A DNA stretch of 64,000 nucleotides from Acheta domesticus. Lineage: Eukaryota; Arthropoda; Insecta; Orthoptera; Gryllidae. Made by a program: the position numbers and the translations under genes. The notes beneath the pieces were generated by a model, which worked only from the letters and a program-made list of their open reading frames with translations, searched no databases and was not told the origin of the DNA. Below, one piece after another: positions 10,131-23,615 of the stretch; the stretch's first letter is position 1; the number at the start of each line of letters is the position of its first letter. The stretch is taken from the NCBI GenBank assembly GCA_031308135.1, contig JAHLJT010009419.1, forward strand, positions 68,686,550-68,750,549, written 5' to 3'.

Positions 10131-13100
10131 TTTTTTCTTCTAAATGTAGTAATTAGATTTATCCACTTTTCGTTACCAGGACCCTGTAATAATTTTTTTC
10201 TGCCTAAAATTCACTGTTATTTTGAGCAGTATTACATAACTTTCTCTCTACTTTGTAGAGCGAAAGTAAAAAAAGAGGAGAATTGCTTCCGTATGTTCAT
10301 GCAAAACAATCTCAGACATGCTAATAAAATTGAAAGTTCTCACTCAAGCCTTCTAGGTCGCTCCATGAAATGATCTCGCACAAAAAAAAGGAATTTTTAA
10401 TTGCTCTCCACTTTAAATCTATCAATCTCTTCTCGGTGTAATTTTAATGTTTAATTGCTCTCCATAATTCTCATAATTGCATAATTCGTTCAATGTACAA
10501 CTGTGAAACGCATGACGCGTGAAAGGTATTATTAAAAACTACGTCATTCGTGATATTTCATTCATATTAACTAGCCAAGGTGGAAAATATGAACGAATCT
10601 AAACACTCGCTAGTATTAGTAAGACTCCATTAAGCTCTTCTTGCTCTTTGTCATTTTAGAAGAGTTCTGGAAAACGGTCAGTTGAGCCGAGGAAATGAAG
10701 TTACTTGTGTCTTCGAAGCAGTGATGTCCACAGTATACAGTGGTGAACCACTTAGCAGGACCATAATACAGGCACCAGAAAGGTGTGGTTTCCATGTCAA
10801 CCTTTCGCCTTCGATGAAGATCTGATCAAATAAAGGAACCAAAATAATATCAGGAAAAGAAAAAGGAGCGTAAAATGCGCTAAAAGAAAAGGAGAATTGG
10901 CACTTCACCTTCTCCTGGAGAGCCTCCACTGCCTCATCGTCTCTATGCAACCTCCGCTTTTCGCAGCTGATATCTCATTCCTCCCAAATCAATTCTGTCA
11001 TATTAGGTTATTGCGCCAAGGCAAAAAATCTGAGCCTTTTTTTACTTTATCACTTTCAAGCATCTCCTACCAATAATCTGGGCGTTGCACAATCCTAATC
11101 ACTCCATAACCTGGCTGGTCCAATCTGTTTTACTCTGTTTTTAGGCTTGAAGTTAAATCTATTCACTCGAACTCTGTCCGTTTCGTCTTTTTTCCGTGTT
11201 CTCCCAATTTCCGACAAGCTAGTGTTTCCTCCGCATGCCACTCTTCACCTTTTCTCACCGCCCTTCTTTGACCTTTCCTTAGCCGCACGATCATTATTGT
11301 TCAATATTCTTACTTGGCGCTCTTCAGAACTTGAACCTCCGCAAGAGTGAACAATTGTTCAGCCTCTCGTCCTCCGATTCTTTTTCGATTACTCTCGTTT
11401 CTGCGTAATTATTTCCTATTCGACATAAACCCTAACTTTCTTCTTCCACTTCGAGTTTTCCCAATCCTCTCCCATTTCGTTTTCCCAATATTTCTTGACA
11501 TCGAATTTTTCCTAATTTCTCCAGTCCCCTCCTATTCCCCCTCATCGCCCTTAATCTCTCCATCCCTACTTGAACTTCACCCGTAACTTTTTATCGTTCT
11601 CTTTTAACCTTTAAACAAACCGTATCAAATACAAGAGAAGAGTGTGAGTGATTGTAGACTGTTGTCGTACATAAATCTTCGTGGGATAACTGTTGTCCTC
11701 ATGTTGAAGAGTCCAAAAATTCATTATGTATAATAACAATTTTAACAAGAAATTATAGTTAACAAAATTCTTACATATACGCTGTCGTAATACTATCGTA
11801 GAATAGTCATTCATTTGCAAATGTTTGTCTTACAAGGAAATAAATGATGGTGCTTCATTAAATTACAGAGTCTGTTAAGACGTTCAGTTACTGATGGGAG
11901 GTCACAACGTTATATATTTCTGCGTTATTTAGTTCCGATAAAAATGGAACCCACTAATTAGGAAATATAATATTATCTTCTCATATATAGTAGTATTGAA
12001 AATTCCGAATACTGATAGCGACCTGCTTTTCAATAAATAATTTTCTACTCGGGAAATATAATTGTTATGGTAAAAAGATTTTATGTACAATCAATTACGT
12101 ATTCTTTATGTAACCATTTCCTTTATTTATTGAATATTACATTTATTTTCTAATAAATTAGAGACATTATGTTAAAGATGTTAAATTTAGAGAGTAAAAT
12201 GTAATATTATACACAATTACATGTTAATTCGTACCCTCTACATTTTACAACTTTAGAAAATATGGCAAAAACAATACAGTTAAGCCGCACAAGTCAAAGG
12301 AATGCGCTTCAATTTCCTTTATCAAAGCTGCTAATATCAAAAACAAAAGTGTGTGTACTCTCACTATGAGTAATATTGCAATGTCTCTAGCTTCATGTGG
12401 TACCACTCGTTCTTGAGCCTTTGCATGGCGCGATTGTGCGCACCCATCATTCAAGCTTTCAGGCAGGTCAACATTTATGTTTACTCCCTGCGCTGCGATG
12501 TTCGCTAAGCGAAATTAACTATGTTGCTCTTTTGGCTAGTTATGCTTTATCAAATGCGTCTCGTTTTTAGGTTAATGCTCCATTAGTCGAATTATGTATG
12601 TTTCTGTTTCACCTTCTTTGATGCAAATATAAATGGAATCCTTTGTTTTCCGTTGAAATTGAACATTACAATGAACCTGAACGACCTGTAATATTATGGT
12701 CTTAAACTTTGGTTTGCATTAGTAGTTACCAACGGGATCGGTATGGGCCCACTGGGGGTCGATGAAATTTTCAAAGGGGTCAGTAATGATCAAGGGATCG
12801 ATTGGATATCGATAGCCTAATATACACCGGAAATTGATTGGTATAATTAAGATCCTATTGATTACAAAAATATGTAAGTGAAGTTGTAAATTGTTTTCTG
12901 ATATAAAGGTTGAAAACATCTAAATGCTTGTTCATATTTCTAAAAATTGAAAATTATAATACTGCTAAAAATAATTAAACAAACCTGATACAATATTTCC
13001 TTCAAAACATTCGTTTAGTAGTTATTAAATTATTTATATATAAATATTTATGTTATGGTTACTTTTAATGTTGAATATTTTAGAGAAAATCAAGGGTATG

Positions 13101-15430
13101 GATGAAGTAAATCGTTCTTTTAAAGGGGGCCGATCCAATCAAAATGTTGAGGAATCCCTGGTTTCCATCTGCAACATGACCCCTGTTAGCAATTTAGTCT
13201 AATTGGTATACAATTCTTTTTACTTCAAATGTCTAGATTTTACTGTTGTAATGGAAAAACAAAATTTATCTTGTCATTTCATGAATTTCAAGAATGGACA
13301 GAAGTGCATTGATTTCGTAACGTCCCTATAGCAAGAAATCATCATAAACCCGCGAATTAACAATAGTTTTCCTCTGACCCACTCCATTTCTCTAATTCTG
13401 ATGGCTTAGTAGCAAGCAAAGTACTTGTCGTGTATCCATACATGAAACTGGATAAACATCGTATACAATATTCGCGCGCCCAAATGGGTTTACAGTGACA
13501 TCACCTTGTATTCGCTACGGCGTGAGGGCTACTTTCGTGAGACTTCCAGGGGTTATGAGAGATTGCGTGAGTTCACGTATGGCTGCGGATCAGCTGCTTT
13601 ATGTGAGATAGTTATCGTCTTGACACAATGCGTCTCTTGCATACAAATTAGATACGAGTTCTTTTTCATTTAAAATATTGTAGTGAATGTATTAACACAA
13701 ACCCTTTTATTTAAAATATTGTTTTTATACGTGGTTCAGGTCTCATTATTAATAGGCCTTTTGCTACTTAACGAGAGTAAAAAATTCAAAAAAGCACATT
13801 TAGAATTGTAAATGAAGGTAATGAACGGAAACAATAACCTTCATAGATTATGTGAACTTTCATGTAAAACAAAAATACAGTATCATATCCTTGAAATATA
13901 TTTGACATAACGCTCTCTCATTACAAAAGAGGCATCACTTTAAATTCTAAACTAATGTCATTCAGTATTACTATATTTAGACTTACCTACTCATACCTCA
14001 AAAACCTGAAATCCTAGCTCAGCGAAAATTGACCAAACAAAATTTTAGTGTAATATTAGGAATTTGAGTGCTCTGAGCAACATTATAAGTGCATTGAACA
14101 AATCGTTCTATCTTTCAATTAGTTCCAACCAACAAAAGTCTTCTCTAAATCCAACAAAAAAATAAAAACAAGTAAAGGCGCGCATTGTGACGAACGATAC
14201 AGCTATCGGACATAGTGGAGCTACTTTACGAGGCTTGGAGCCCTACCCCCTGCCCGGTCCCGCGTGTAGGCGAGTGCACGGGCGCGGTACCGTCACGGAC
14301 ATAATGCGGCTGCCGGGGAGCGGCGGCAGCCGACGCTACGTCGCCTCTGCTCCGGCACGTGGCGTTTCTTATGTCCGTGACTGTACACTGTGAGGCATTC
14401 CTTTGCTTTGTTTACACTTGGTCTATATTACTGATACGATGCAGATTTTTAGTATGGGAATAGTAGCGACTTAGCTGTGTGCACTTCGCGCATGACTAAG
14501 TAATGCAAAATGTACGATACCATTGATGTAGATCCAAACCGTGTAATAGCATCGTGCGTTCCTAGTACGTAACGAATGCTGTGAAAAATTAATACTTCAA
14601 ATCATTACAAACATTTGTAATGGATATTACAAATGAAGAGTCGCACAATTAAACCCAATCATTTCTACAAAAATGTTTTTCAAGCACATAGATTTCCATA
14701 ATTTATTTACATTATGGGTTGTTGGGGGATGACATTTTTATAGACGAAGTGAACCGTTGAGAACGTCTCGCAGTGTGCATGGTACCCGGCGAGTGTAGAT
14801 TGTACTAAATGTGTAGCACACAGTAGCATTTAGTACGATTAGAGTGCCTGCAGTATGTGATTTGAGTAGAGTGTGAGTATAATTTGAGTGTAGAGTAGAA
14901 GTAGGTCCATCTTAATCTTCGAAATGCTGCGTGATTAAAAGGACTTAAATATAATTTGAATATACATTTAAAAATATTTACTGCTATTGCAAATTTTATA
15001 ATTTCCAAAATTTTTAATTACTTGTCTTCATTTGCGAAAACATACAAAAGGTTTGCAATTTTATTACAAAAAATGTTGGTGCGTAAAGTAGTCTTCAAAA
15101 TTTGTTTTAAAAAAACTATTTCATGGAGTTTTCAAATGGAAAATGTCGATAGCATATTCAAAAAGTCGTAAATGAACTTATTTAAAGTTTGAGAATTTTC
15201 TCTCATGTGACAGCACCTACTACCGTCAACTTTTAAATTAATTTCATCTTTAATTTATGCATTTCTTTTCACATGTTTAATAATAAGGAAAAGTTTTATT
15301 TTCTACGATTTACCACGAATGACAAGCTAACACTCCCAGTAATTTGTTAATTTCCATCTAAGTAATAATGTATTAATATTAATCAGTAATAATATATAAT
15401 TGTCAGTAACTAAAAAACAACCAGATAAAT
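10131..15430. other. AT-rich non-coding stretch
   Basis: No recognisable gene. A GC-rich patch lies at 14175-14395. G-rich pieces at 12730-12800 and 13120-13185 could be remnants of one repeat, but the pairing is too weak to define. The open frames are short. Upstream frequenin exons were looked for here and not found. Confidence 0.4.
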
Positions 15431-15960
15431 AACATTTTTAAGAAAATGCACACACTAGCAACTAAAGCAACAAAAGATGCTATGGGAGGAAAAGGAAAAT
15501 ATGAATATAAAACAAGAGACTTGTGGTGGACAGAAGATATAAAGAACCTAGATCCTAAAGAATATAGTTGAAGAAAGGAAAAGTTATACTTGAGATGGCT
15601 TTCAACAAATGATTTAGAAGCCAAAAGTGAATATAACAAAATTAAGTTTTTGGTCAAGAAAGAGGTAAGGAAGGCAAAAAATAATGTTGGGAATAAAAAT
15701 GTGACAGATCAGACAAGTGCATTGATAACCAAATCCAGAGGAAATGTAATATTTTCCACATCCATTCCATGAAATTAAATGTTACATTTCATGAAATTAA
15801 ATACCAGCCAAGAATGGCATTTTCTTGACCCAAGAGGTATTCCAAAATGGCAAAAATACTAGGAAAATCTTTTGACAGAAAATAGAACTGACTTTCAGGG
15901 AATACCACTGCAGGTGAATTCGATCGCACCAGAGGTGACATTGGAAGAGGTAAACAACTA
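15431..15960 (+). mobile_element. LINE ORF2 remnant (endonuclease-RT linker region)
   Basis: A + strand frame with breaks contains TRDLWWTEDIKNL, then after a stop KLYLRWLSTNDLEAKSEYNK and VKKEVRKAKN, and further down TENRTDFQGIPLQVN and APEVTLEEVNN. This order (WW-EI, RWL, EY-LK, VKREIRKAK, then LL-x-W linker before the RT domain) is typical of the segment between endonuclease and reverse transcriptase in RTE/Jockey-like LINEs. At least one stop and a frame change show it is dead. The matching ORF2 tail at 17427-17565 may belong to the same insertion. Confidence 0.6.
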
Positions 15961-17426
15961 GTGATGCTACAGACTGGCACACATTTTCTCGTATTAGTTT
16001 TCTGTTTTCTTTGGTCTAGGCTAGGTGTTCGGACTTGCCACATTCTTTTGCCAGCTGCAATCTACAGCCGACCAACGTACATTTTTTTTTGAAAATCCCA
16101 ATTTTTCAGTTTCGTAATAATAGAACCGAAATATTACTTTGAGAATATTAAAAAAGAATAAAACCTCACCCTAACTGACTATTTTCATTAAAAATTGTGG
16201 AGCCATTTGCAAAAAAAAGGCGGATTATACGTTACCGTAATTGCAAAATTTTAAGTTCTTTTTCACACAAATTGTTTGAGTTTTCGAAAAACTTCATTAG
16301 AAGTCATTTGAAGCACTTTGAACTCACAAATGTATGTATTAAGGGGTGAGAGATATTAAAAAAAATAGATTTGTGTTTAACTTTTGAAAAAATAAAAGAA
16401 CACCCCTTATTTAACGTTATGTCATATTAAACAGCCCAATCAGTACAATCCGTTGAAAAAGTTTGAAGAAAAAATTTCGAGCCATTTTTGAGAAAATGGC
16501 TTTTGAGCGATTTCTGAAAATGCGGAATTTAAGCTCATTTTCATAGAAAATTGTTGAGTTTTCGAGAAGCTTTATTTCTAAGTCTCAGTAATTGAATTAC
16601 TGCTTTTCAGACTAACCACAAGAAAAATACACAAGATCATAAACATAACATCAAAAGACAATAAGCATAAGTAGAAAAAAAGCGTAAATGTAAGTACATG
16701 AGGGTTAGAAATTGAAATAAGTTATATAAGTACAATATAACTGTAAGTGTATAGCAGATAACATGAGGCAATATAACGTATAAGAAATCACTGAAGTGAT
16801 GCTAAATATATACATCAAGAAGGTTACAAAAAAAATAATATAATACATCAAGAAACACTGAAGAAAGATTGAAAGTTAACTTTAATAAATTTTACAAAGT
16901 TTGTCACTAAATGATTTGTAGGGAAGTGTTTAAAGTTTATGAGAGATTAAATTGTAGCAAATTCGGGTAGTAAGTGAAGCAGACTCATTACATTGTGAAA
17001 AAAGTTTACGTCGATCCCGAGGATAACTGGGAGAATTAGAGGAGAGCACAGAGTGTACCAGTAAACATAGGCTGAAATATCCATCTCTGTCTCATGGTCA
17101 ACCAGCCTGCCTTAGCCGTGAATGGTGATATACAGAATTGAGCAATATCGTCACACTAGAGTACATTTAGCACTATCCCTACTAAAGATTAAAGAAAACA
17201 TTTGGAGCCGTTTTTGAGAAAATGTAGTTCTTGTTATTTTACTATTGCACATATTGCACTCAATATTGCGCGAAAACTACTAATTTTTTAAAATATACAT
17301 TTAAATTCATTAAAATATGCATTACTAATTTTATTTAAATGTACAAAATGTACATGACAAACTTTAACGAGGCGATCGAAATGAAACTACTATAATGTTA
17401 TGAACATAGGTTGAAGGTTGAAATCA
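15961..17426. other. AT-rich stretch between two LINE fragments
   Basis: No RT motifs were recognised here. Either the middle of the LINE decayed beyond recognition or the two flanking fragments are separate insertions. Confidence 0.35.
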
Positions 17427-17565
17427 GGTAGACCTCCACAAAAAGTTTGGAAATAGATACCCAATCGAAGAAGATACAGGGGAAGATCTAGGACACGAAA
17501 CATGGCAATAATTGCTAAAACCATGGAAAAAAGAGCAATGGAGGAAAAAGATGTATGGAATAAAA
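17427..17565 (+). mobile_element. LINE ORF2 C-terminal remnant
   Basis: The + strand reads GRPPQKVWK, a stop, then IPNRRRYRGRSRTRN and TMEKRAMEEKDVWN. Basic RRR-GRxRTRW followed by a short helix and EEDVW-x-R is the usual carboxyl end of RTE/Jockey-type ORF2 proteins. It has the same orientation as the fragment at 15431-15960. One in-frame stop is present, so it is non-functional. Confidence 0.55.
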
Positions 17566-17651
17566 GTCATGAAAATTGAGATGGTCATGAAAATTGAGAT
17601 GGTCATGAAATTGAGATGGTTATGAAAATTGAGGTGGTCATGAAAATTGAA
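17566..17651 (+). repeat. 18-bp minisatellite, about five units
   Basis: The unit ATGGTCATGAAAATTGAG is repeated with small changes (one unit lacks an A, another has TTATG for TCATG). It starts exactly where the LINE ORF2 tail ends, so it may be an expanded piece of the LINE 3' end. Confidence 0.85.
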
Positions 17652-17814
17652 ACGGCCCTGGCTGTAAAAAATCGCTAAATAGATAGAACTAAATAACTTT
17701 ATGAACCCAAATGCTTTATTTTAGAATTTCATACTTACTATGATTTTAAAACTTTATGCGACTTTTCTTCTTTAAAACCCAAAGTCTTTAATTACCCAGC
17801 ATTTTCTTGGTATT

Positions 17815-17965
17815 CTCCAAGCTTATTATTGAAGTATTGGTAATTGTATTGTTGATTTGTATTTAAGTATTGATAAATTGTATTAAAGAATTAGAAATTT
17901 GTATTCAAGCATTATAAATGTGTATTAAAATCTTAGACATTGTAGTAATCGTAATTGTAATTACC
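17815..17965 (+). repeat. Degenerate tandem repeat of GTATT-containing units
   Basis: Irregular units of about 28-32 bases built around ATTGTATT / AAGTATTG-like words recur through this stretch. The units are diverged and the count is uncertain. Confidence 0.4.
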
Positions 17966-18831
17966 TAGAATTACTCTAAAAAATCTTACATTAATAGGAA
18001 AAATGTACATGTATTACTTCTTATGACACGTTGCATGAGAAAAGGTGCGAAAAAGTGTGTAACATGAGAGTGATGAGAAAATGAATATGCAGCCCTGTAT
18101 TTACCACGTAACGAATTACACTAGAGAAATATTGTTGCATAACAACGAAATCTGTCCAGTGTTTTCTCCTGAATCCCAAATCTATCTTGAAGTCGAGATT
18201 CAGGATTTCCACATGCTTTCTTCAGAGATAGTTGCCTTTTAAATGAACGATTCGAATTGGAAGAATGAACATTTCATAAAATCCATTTAAACGAAATTAT
18301 ATACTCCAAACTGCTTTAATGTTTGTAAGTGAAAGGAAGTATAATGAAAAAGTTAATGTTCACGGTTTCTTGGATATTATTTTAATTTCAAAATGTTACT
18401 GATACATGTAAATTTGTAGCTCTCTCACGGTTCTCCGTCCAAAAACTTGAGCCCTTTCCTTTGTTACTGTTTATGTGAACATGATTACTCTTTTCTTAAA
18501 CGGGTTAATCAGAAGTATTGAAAATTTCCCCCATTTTAGTTACAATACGAATTTCATGAAATTCTATATAGAAAACACTTTGACACGTTGAATATGTCTT
18601 CCTCTGAAACATTCATTCTGATTCATTCGGGATAATCCTCAATATGCAGAGAGCATGTGGACGGAGCCTGGGAGCGTAGTGATGTGAGGAATGAAAGCAT
18701 GTGGAGTGGAGCGCAGCGGAGTGGTGTGCTTGTGTGCGTGCGTATGTGCGTGCGTAGTGTGCGTTTGCGTGCTGCACGTGCGCCCACGTGCTCATTGGTC
18801 GCCGGGCTGCCGCGCGGCATGCGTGTTGCAG
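17966..18831. other. Intron upstream of the first visible frequenin exon
   Basis: AT-rich until about 18650, then GC- and GT-rich up to the acceptor. The sequence before the exon ends GCATGCGTGTTGCAG with a weak pyrimidine tract. A long open frame running through this boundary is an accident of composition; homology to frequenin begins only after the AG at 18830-18831. Confidence 0.6.
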
Positions 18832-18920
18832 GGGCCTTCCGGCTGTATGACGTGGACAACGACGGCTACATTACACGTGACGAGATGTACAACATCGTCG
18901 ACGCCATCTACCAGATGGTG
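18832..18920 (+). CDS. Frq: Frequenin / NCS-1, internal exon (EF-hand 3)
   Basis: Frequenin (NCS-1) is a small myristoylated EF-hand calcium sensor that tunes synaptic release and partners such as PI4 kinase and Ric8. This exon encodes [20 protein letters not shown] followed by [11 protein letters not shown]-hand 3 is intact, with Asp at loop positions 1, 3 and 5, Gly at 6 and Glu at 12. The acceptor is TTGCAG ending at 18831, and the first two bases (GG) complete a Trp codon split by the upstream intron, matching the family's WAF sequence. The donor GTGAGT begins at 18921 after MVV-frame ATG GTG, in phase 0. The exon carrying EF-hands 1 and 2 was not found upstream in the window, so the gene is partial. 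The match to insect frequenin is strong; which paralogue it is remains open. Confidence 0.93.
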
Positions 18921-20383
18921 GTGAGTACGCGCGCCGCGCCGCGTCGCCACTCGCCGCTCAGGCGCCAGTGGCCCTTCGCACGCGTAAGTCCCGAAAGCAC
19001 AGACTTTTCTTTGCCATTGACAGGTAAGTATATACGTTACTACGCAATCAACGATTGTTTCTTCTTATTCATTTCAACTTTTAATGGCCCTTGGGAGGGT
19101 ATTTTTCTTGTGTCAATTTGATATTTTCATATTTTCAAAAAGACATGTAGTTAACTAATTCTTTTATTGCTGAAGAAAAAAGTACAAAAAGAAATCCTTT
19201 TTCTAACATGCGAGAAAATATTCACTCTTACTTTTGTTTAATGCATATTTAAATTTTTTAAATATTTTCAGAACAGAACCCTGTATATTTATTATACGAA
19301 ATTGACGATGCATTGATTATTATATTCTCAGTTTCTTATAATAAATTCCACCAAATTATTAATCAATTTTATTTATCCTCAATGATCTACAAGATATTTA
19401 AAGTAGTTTTGATACCATTATAAACTGTCGTTTTTTTCTCCCTGTATTAATTTCATAAAGCAATGTTATCTCTGATTCTTTAACTATTTGCAGTAATTTA
19501 ATGAATTTAATGTTTGTAAAATATGGAGAAATGATAATTGTTTCATCTCTTACCTCATACCTCAAAATATACTCTTATCTGAGGAAGCGGGATCGAGTAC
19601 ATATTTTTTCCGATGCTGTTTATTGCCATGAACGGGCACAATGCCTACAAATGATCCATAAAAAATAGCAACTGGTAATTTCAGAGAGTTAATTTCCAAG
19701 CTCTCAATAACTGCTTCTGAGATGAATTTGGGACGCGAGAAGAAAGAACACTGCTCAGGGCAGCAAAGACGGGAATAAGGAATGTTAGTGGAAAACCAAA
19801 GTTGGAGTTTACAAGGATCAAATAAAAATACTATTTCAAATCGATATATGTTAAAAGCAGCTTAGAAGTAATGAAATATTTGTACTATTAGAATAAGTAA
19901 ACAAAGATAATTAAAATTTCGGAAAAAAACTAATTTAAAAATATAAATAAACAGCAAATGTAGCGAATATATTTTCATTTCTGTAATATTTTCCTAAAAA
20001 TATTTCGTTGAATGCTGACTACTCACAATTTATTAAACATATTATTTTTTTACTGAATAGGCATATTGTGAATATGACTGTCGCGTCATTGCTCGAGCTT
20101 TGTTATAAATAATTCAATTTGACAGTTAACTAAACTATGTAAATAAGTTAAAAATAATGAAATACATTGAGTAACAAATGACAGTTGATTGGTTTCAAGA
20201 AGGATTTCGTACACTATAATGGCATGGAGCTGAGTGCAGTATACGACTTGCCGAACTATTCACATTTCCACTACTACTCCTCAGACATTTACTTCGCATT
20301 TTATTTGACGGGAAACTTTCTTTTCTATTTCGCAATATGATATAAAACACCTACACAAAACAACTGCACGAGAAATGTTTCTA

Positions 20384-20700
20384 TTTTCACTGAGAGGCAG
20401 ACAGAAGCCAAGCGAGAGGATATTCAACGAGATGGCTCGGCCGCCGAGCATCACTGGCGATTCCAATCCTGGAGATGTGAATTTCGCGGCCCGGGGCACA
20501 GCACCCCCCCTTGCCTTCCCGTCCCCGCCTCCTGCAGCGATCGATGGCGCGGGCGGGCGGTGAATATTTGAAAAATAGGTCGTGATTTTCCGCCCGATCG
20601 GCGGCGGGCGCTCCGTGCGCCGACGAGCACGTTGCGCAAGGGCCGGGGGGAGGGGGATGGCTCACCACCGATGGAGGCGGCTGCTGCCAGCAATCGAATG
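20384..20700. other. Frq: GC/CpG-rich islet inside the frequenin intron
   Basis: CpG-rich block with GGCGGGCGG and CCCCCC runs in an AT-rich intron. Open frames on both strands overlap and look compositional. It could be an alternative promoter or enhancer; there is no direct evidence. Confidence 0.35.
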
Positions 20701-22582
20701 GAGTTGAAATTGTCGTCGTTTTTAATGCGAGATTACCATGAAGAGGAACTACCGTAAGTGGAGATGGCGCGGGAGTCGTATCAAAAAGTGTTCCTCAATG
20801 CTGCTGCTGCTAGCTTTTTAATGTTTATTTAAGAATTCCGCGGAAGACGTGACAGGGATTCACATTTAATTCGCAGATTACTATTTTTGTTATCCTGTGA
20901 GCATGAGTATGAAGAACATTCAAACAGATAAAGTTGAAATACGAGAACGTTGGAGCGTGACTACTAGAGGATACAAAAAAAATGTTGCATTAAGATCCAC
21001 TGAGGGCGATGTGATCTTTTAATGTGAACCTATACTGAAAGCAAACTATACGGACGTTTTTGTTGAAGTGAATCTAATACATACAGTAACATTTTTTAAT
21101 ATTGATTGAGCGACAGACAATTTCAAACCTTTAAAGAATTTGTATTATTGGTCAATCAGGATAATCCTTAAAATTAATTACACGCATTTTTATCATTTAT
21201 TCATTGGCCCCTAAACACTACATAAATGTTCTGCATCTATAAAAGTTTCACTTTTGTCAATTTTTTCGTACATTTACATTTTCATGAAAATATGTGAACT
21301 AAAATGTGTTAACATACTATCTTCTTTCTTTTATTCCATTTATATTAAACGAAGTATCAATAATTTAAAAAATATTGCGTCATAAGAAAATAAACTTACT
21401 AAAATAAAACTATTATAAAAATTCACCGGCTGAAACACTGAGGCGAAATTTTTGGATCATAATCTATTTTTCCACGATTTTCACAGCTACAGTATAATTG
21501 AATTTTACAATTCATCTATATTAAGTACTAAAATCAACATTTTGCTCATGTCATCCATACCTTACTGTTTGTCACAGTTTTCCTTTGTTCTATAAATTCT
21601 CAGAATAGTCCTAGTTTTCTTACTTTATACTCCCTCTATAAGATAAAATAAATTTTTGTGTTGTTTTGCGCTAAAAAATGTAAATGAATAAACAGTTTTT
21701 CATGCGCAAAACTTGTAAAAATATTCTCAGCAACAGGATTAAAAACGCACGGTCTTGGATATTCTTGTGACGATTAAGAATATTTTCATTTTCAAGTGAT
21801 TGTGGTTCCCGACTTTTTTTTAAAAAAAACTTACGTTACAGAAACATTCACATGCTGCTCTTAAGTGATGTAATAATTTCAAAATATTATAGCACTCATT
21901 AAGCATAAAGCAATCGTCGAAAGTTTTAAGTACAATCCGAATGTAAACTGCTAATACCGTGACGCAAAGCATATATAATCAATAAACAATATTAAAGATT
22001 CAACACATATAAAATTAGTTAATTGTTGCAAACTTTATCTAAAAGAATAATATTCAACCTGTTGCCTAATTTTACTTACGCTAAGTTCTTTATTAAGTAA
22101 GCAAACATTTCCCACTTTCCAAATGTTACCACCGTAGTTCCAGAAAATGTTCGCACTCTAATCTAGGAGGCATCGCCGAAAGTGGGAGTTCTCCTAAGGA
22201 AGGTGAACAGAATAAAACGATAACGAGCACGGGAGACGAGCACGGGAGATGTCCACGAACGCCAGGAGCGCTTCTACCCTCTATGGCTCAAATGTTCTCG
22301 AGAGAGCCTCAGGGTGACTGAGACGGTGGCTGCGCAGGCTGCAATTATATTGGGACGCACTGTCGCGGGTTTATTTCTTAATTTCCTCTTTTAGATAGTC
22401 GGGCACGACTTCTGAACACTGATTGCTTCGGGTAATTTATAAAATGTAAATTCTGAGTGAAAATATCCCATTTTTTACAACACTTTACAAAGTCAACCCA
22501 CTATAACTTTTCCATTTCGAATATTTAGTTACATCGAAAAGTGCTGGAAAGCATTAATTCTCTTGTTGTAATACTTGATTCA

Positions 22583-22625
22583 GGAGCCGCGGTAGCTCAG
22601 TGGCAGAGCACTGGCTTCCTGACCT
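22583..22625 (+). mobile_element. tRNA-like 5' fragment (SINE head)
   Basis: Reads GAGCCGCGGTAGCTCAGTGG then CAGAGCACTGGCTTCCTGA. TAGCTCAGTGGCAGAGCA is a near-perfect A-box/D-arm. No B-box follows at tRNA spacing; the sequence turns AT-rich after CTGACCTG. So this is a truncated tRNA-like or SINE head, not a working tRNA gene. Confidence 0.6.
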
Positions 22626-23615
22626 GAAATATTTACACCTTCATTCCAAATATTAGTTAGTTATATAATTCCCTGACATTTCCCAGAGTAAAATTCACAT
22701 TATCCTCTGTCGTTTTCCCATCACAGTGTACAAAATCGTAAATATTAAAACCATTTCAAAATGTTTAATATATGGACATACTATTACCAGAAAAGTTATT
22801 ATTTTAATCATATTACGTGCCTCAAAAGCATCAAATGAGTTCGTATTTCTTGTTTTTCATTATTATTTTTCTAAATCCAGTTTTATTTATCAGAAAGAAA
22901 GAAATACAAATAGCCAATGACAATTATGTTTTATTGTGTATTGGATAAATATTTCAATATTCTGAGCCCTGAAAATATAAAGATACTGTTTTCTCTCTGG
23001 CATAATTAGTCAAGTCAAAAGGTATTAGATCTAGGAAAAATTGCGAAAGTCAATTTAAGTTGCCAATTATTGCTCACAAAAGCTGTTTTGAAGCATGATA
23101 ACGTGAAACTAGAGGGTCGCTGCCACTAGATTGGCTGGAAAGTGCTATTGTCCCGCTTTGGCCAAAGACCCAAAAAATAACCGTTTTTCAGCACGCTCTA
23201 GCGCCTGAACCATTTTTCAGAAATTTAAAGTTAATGGATGAATGTTCTAGGAAATGTTATCTACTTTAGTTTTTAAATAACAATTGTTTCCATAGCATCG
23301 CTAGCATAGTTTTGAAGATACAAAGGAAAAATTCAAAACAGGGCGAAGTTTTTAGGATTTTTGTCATTTTCTCTGTAAAGCCGACCTTGTTTGAGGTAGC
23401 AAATGTCAAATTCGAATAGCATCCTCAGAAACATAAAGAACCGTTGAGAAAAAAAACTTCCGGAATTTTTTCCTGAATTGGGCCCTTTTGAACACCAACT
23501 GACTGGACTATATATCACAAAACAAGTACAGATTTTATATGTATGCTATTCTTTTGTACGGAAATACCTCTGAAAATTTTAGGAAAAATCCAGAATTTGG
23601 GATATCGGTGACACA

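Noticed and set aside
12720..13185. G-rich pieces at both ends as a paired transposon
   Set aside because: The two ends share only a few bases in inverted orientation, not enough to call terminal repeats.
1..18831. Upstream frequenin exons (EF-hands 1-2, N-terminus)
   Set aside because: Looked for FDENNDG-, EFEEF- and MGK-like coding on the + strand and found none; they are probably outside the window.
18657..19121. A 154-codon continuous frame through the EF-hand 3 exon
   Set aside because: Homology starts exactly after an AG acceptor and stops exactly at a GTGAGT donor. The flanking codons are intron.
22583..22655. A genuine tRNA gene
   Set aside because: Good A-box but no B-box or acceptor closure downstream; a truncated tRNA-like head.
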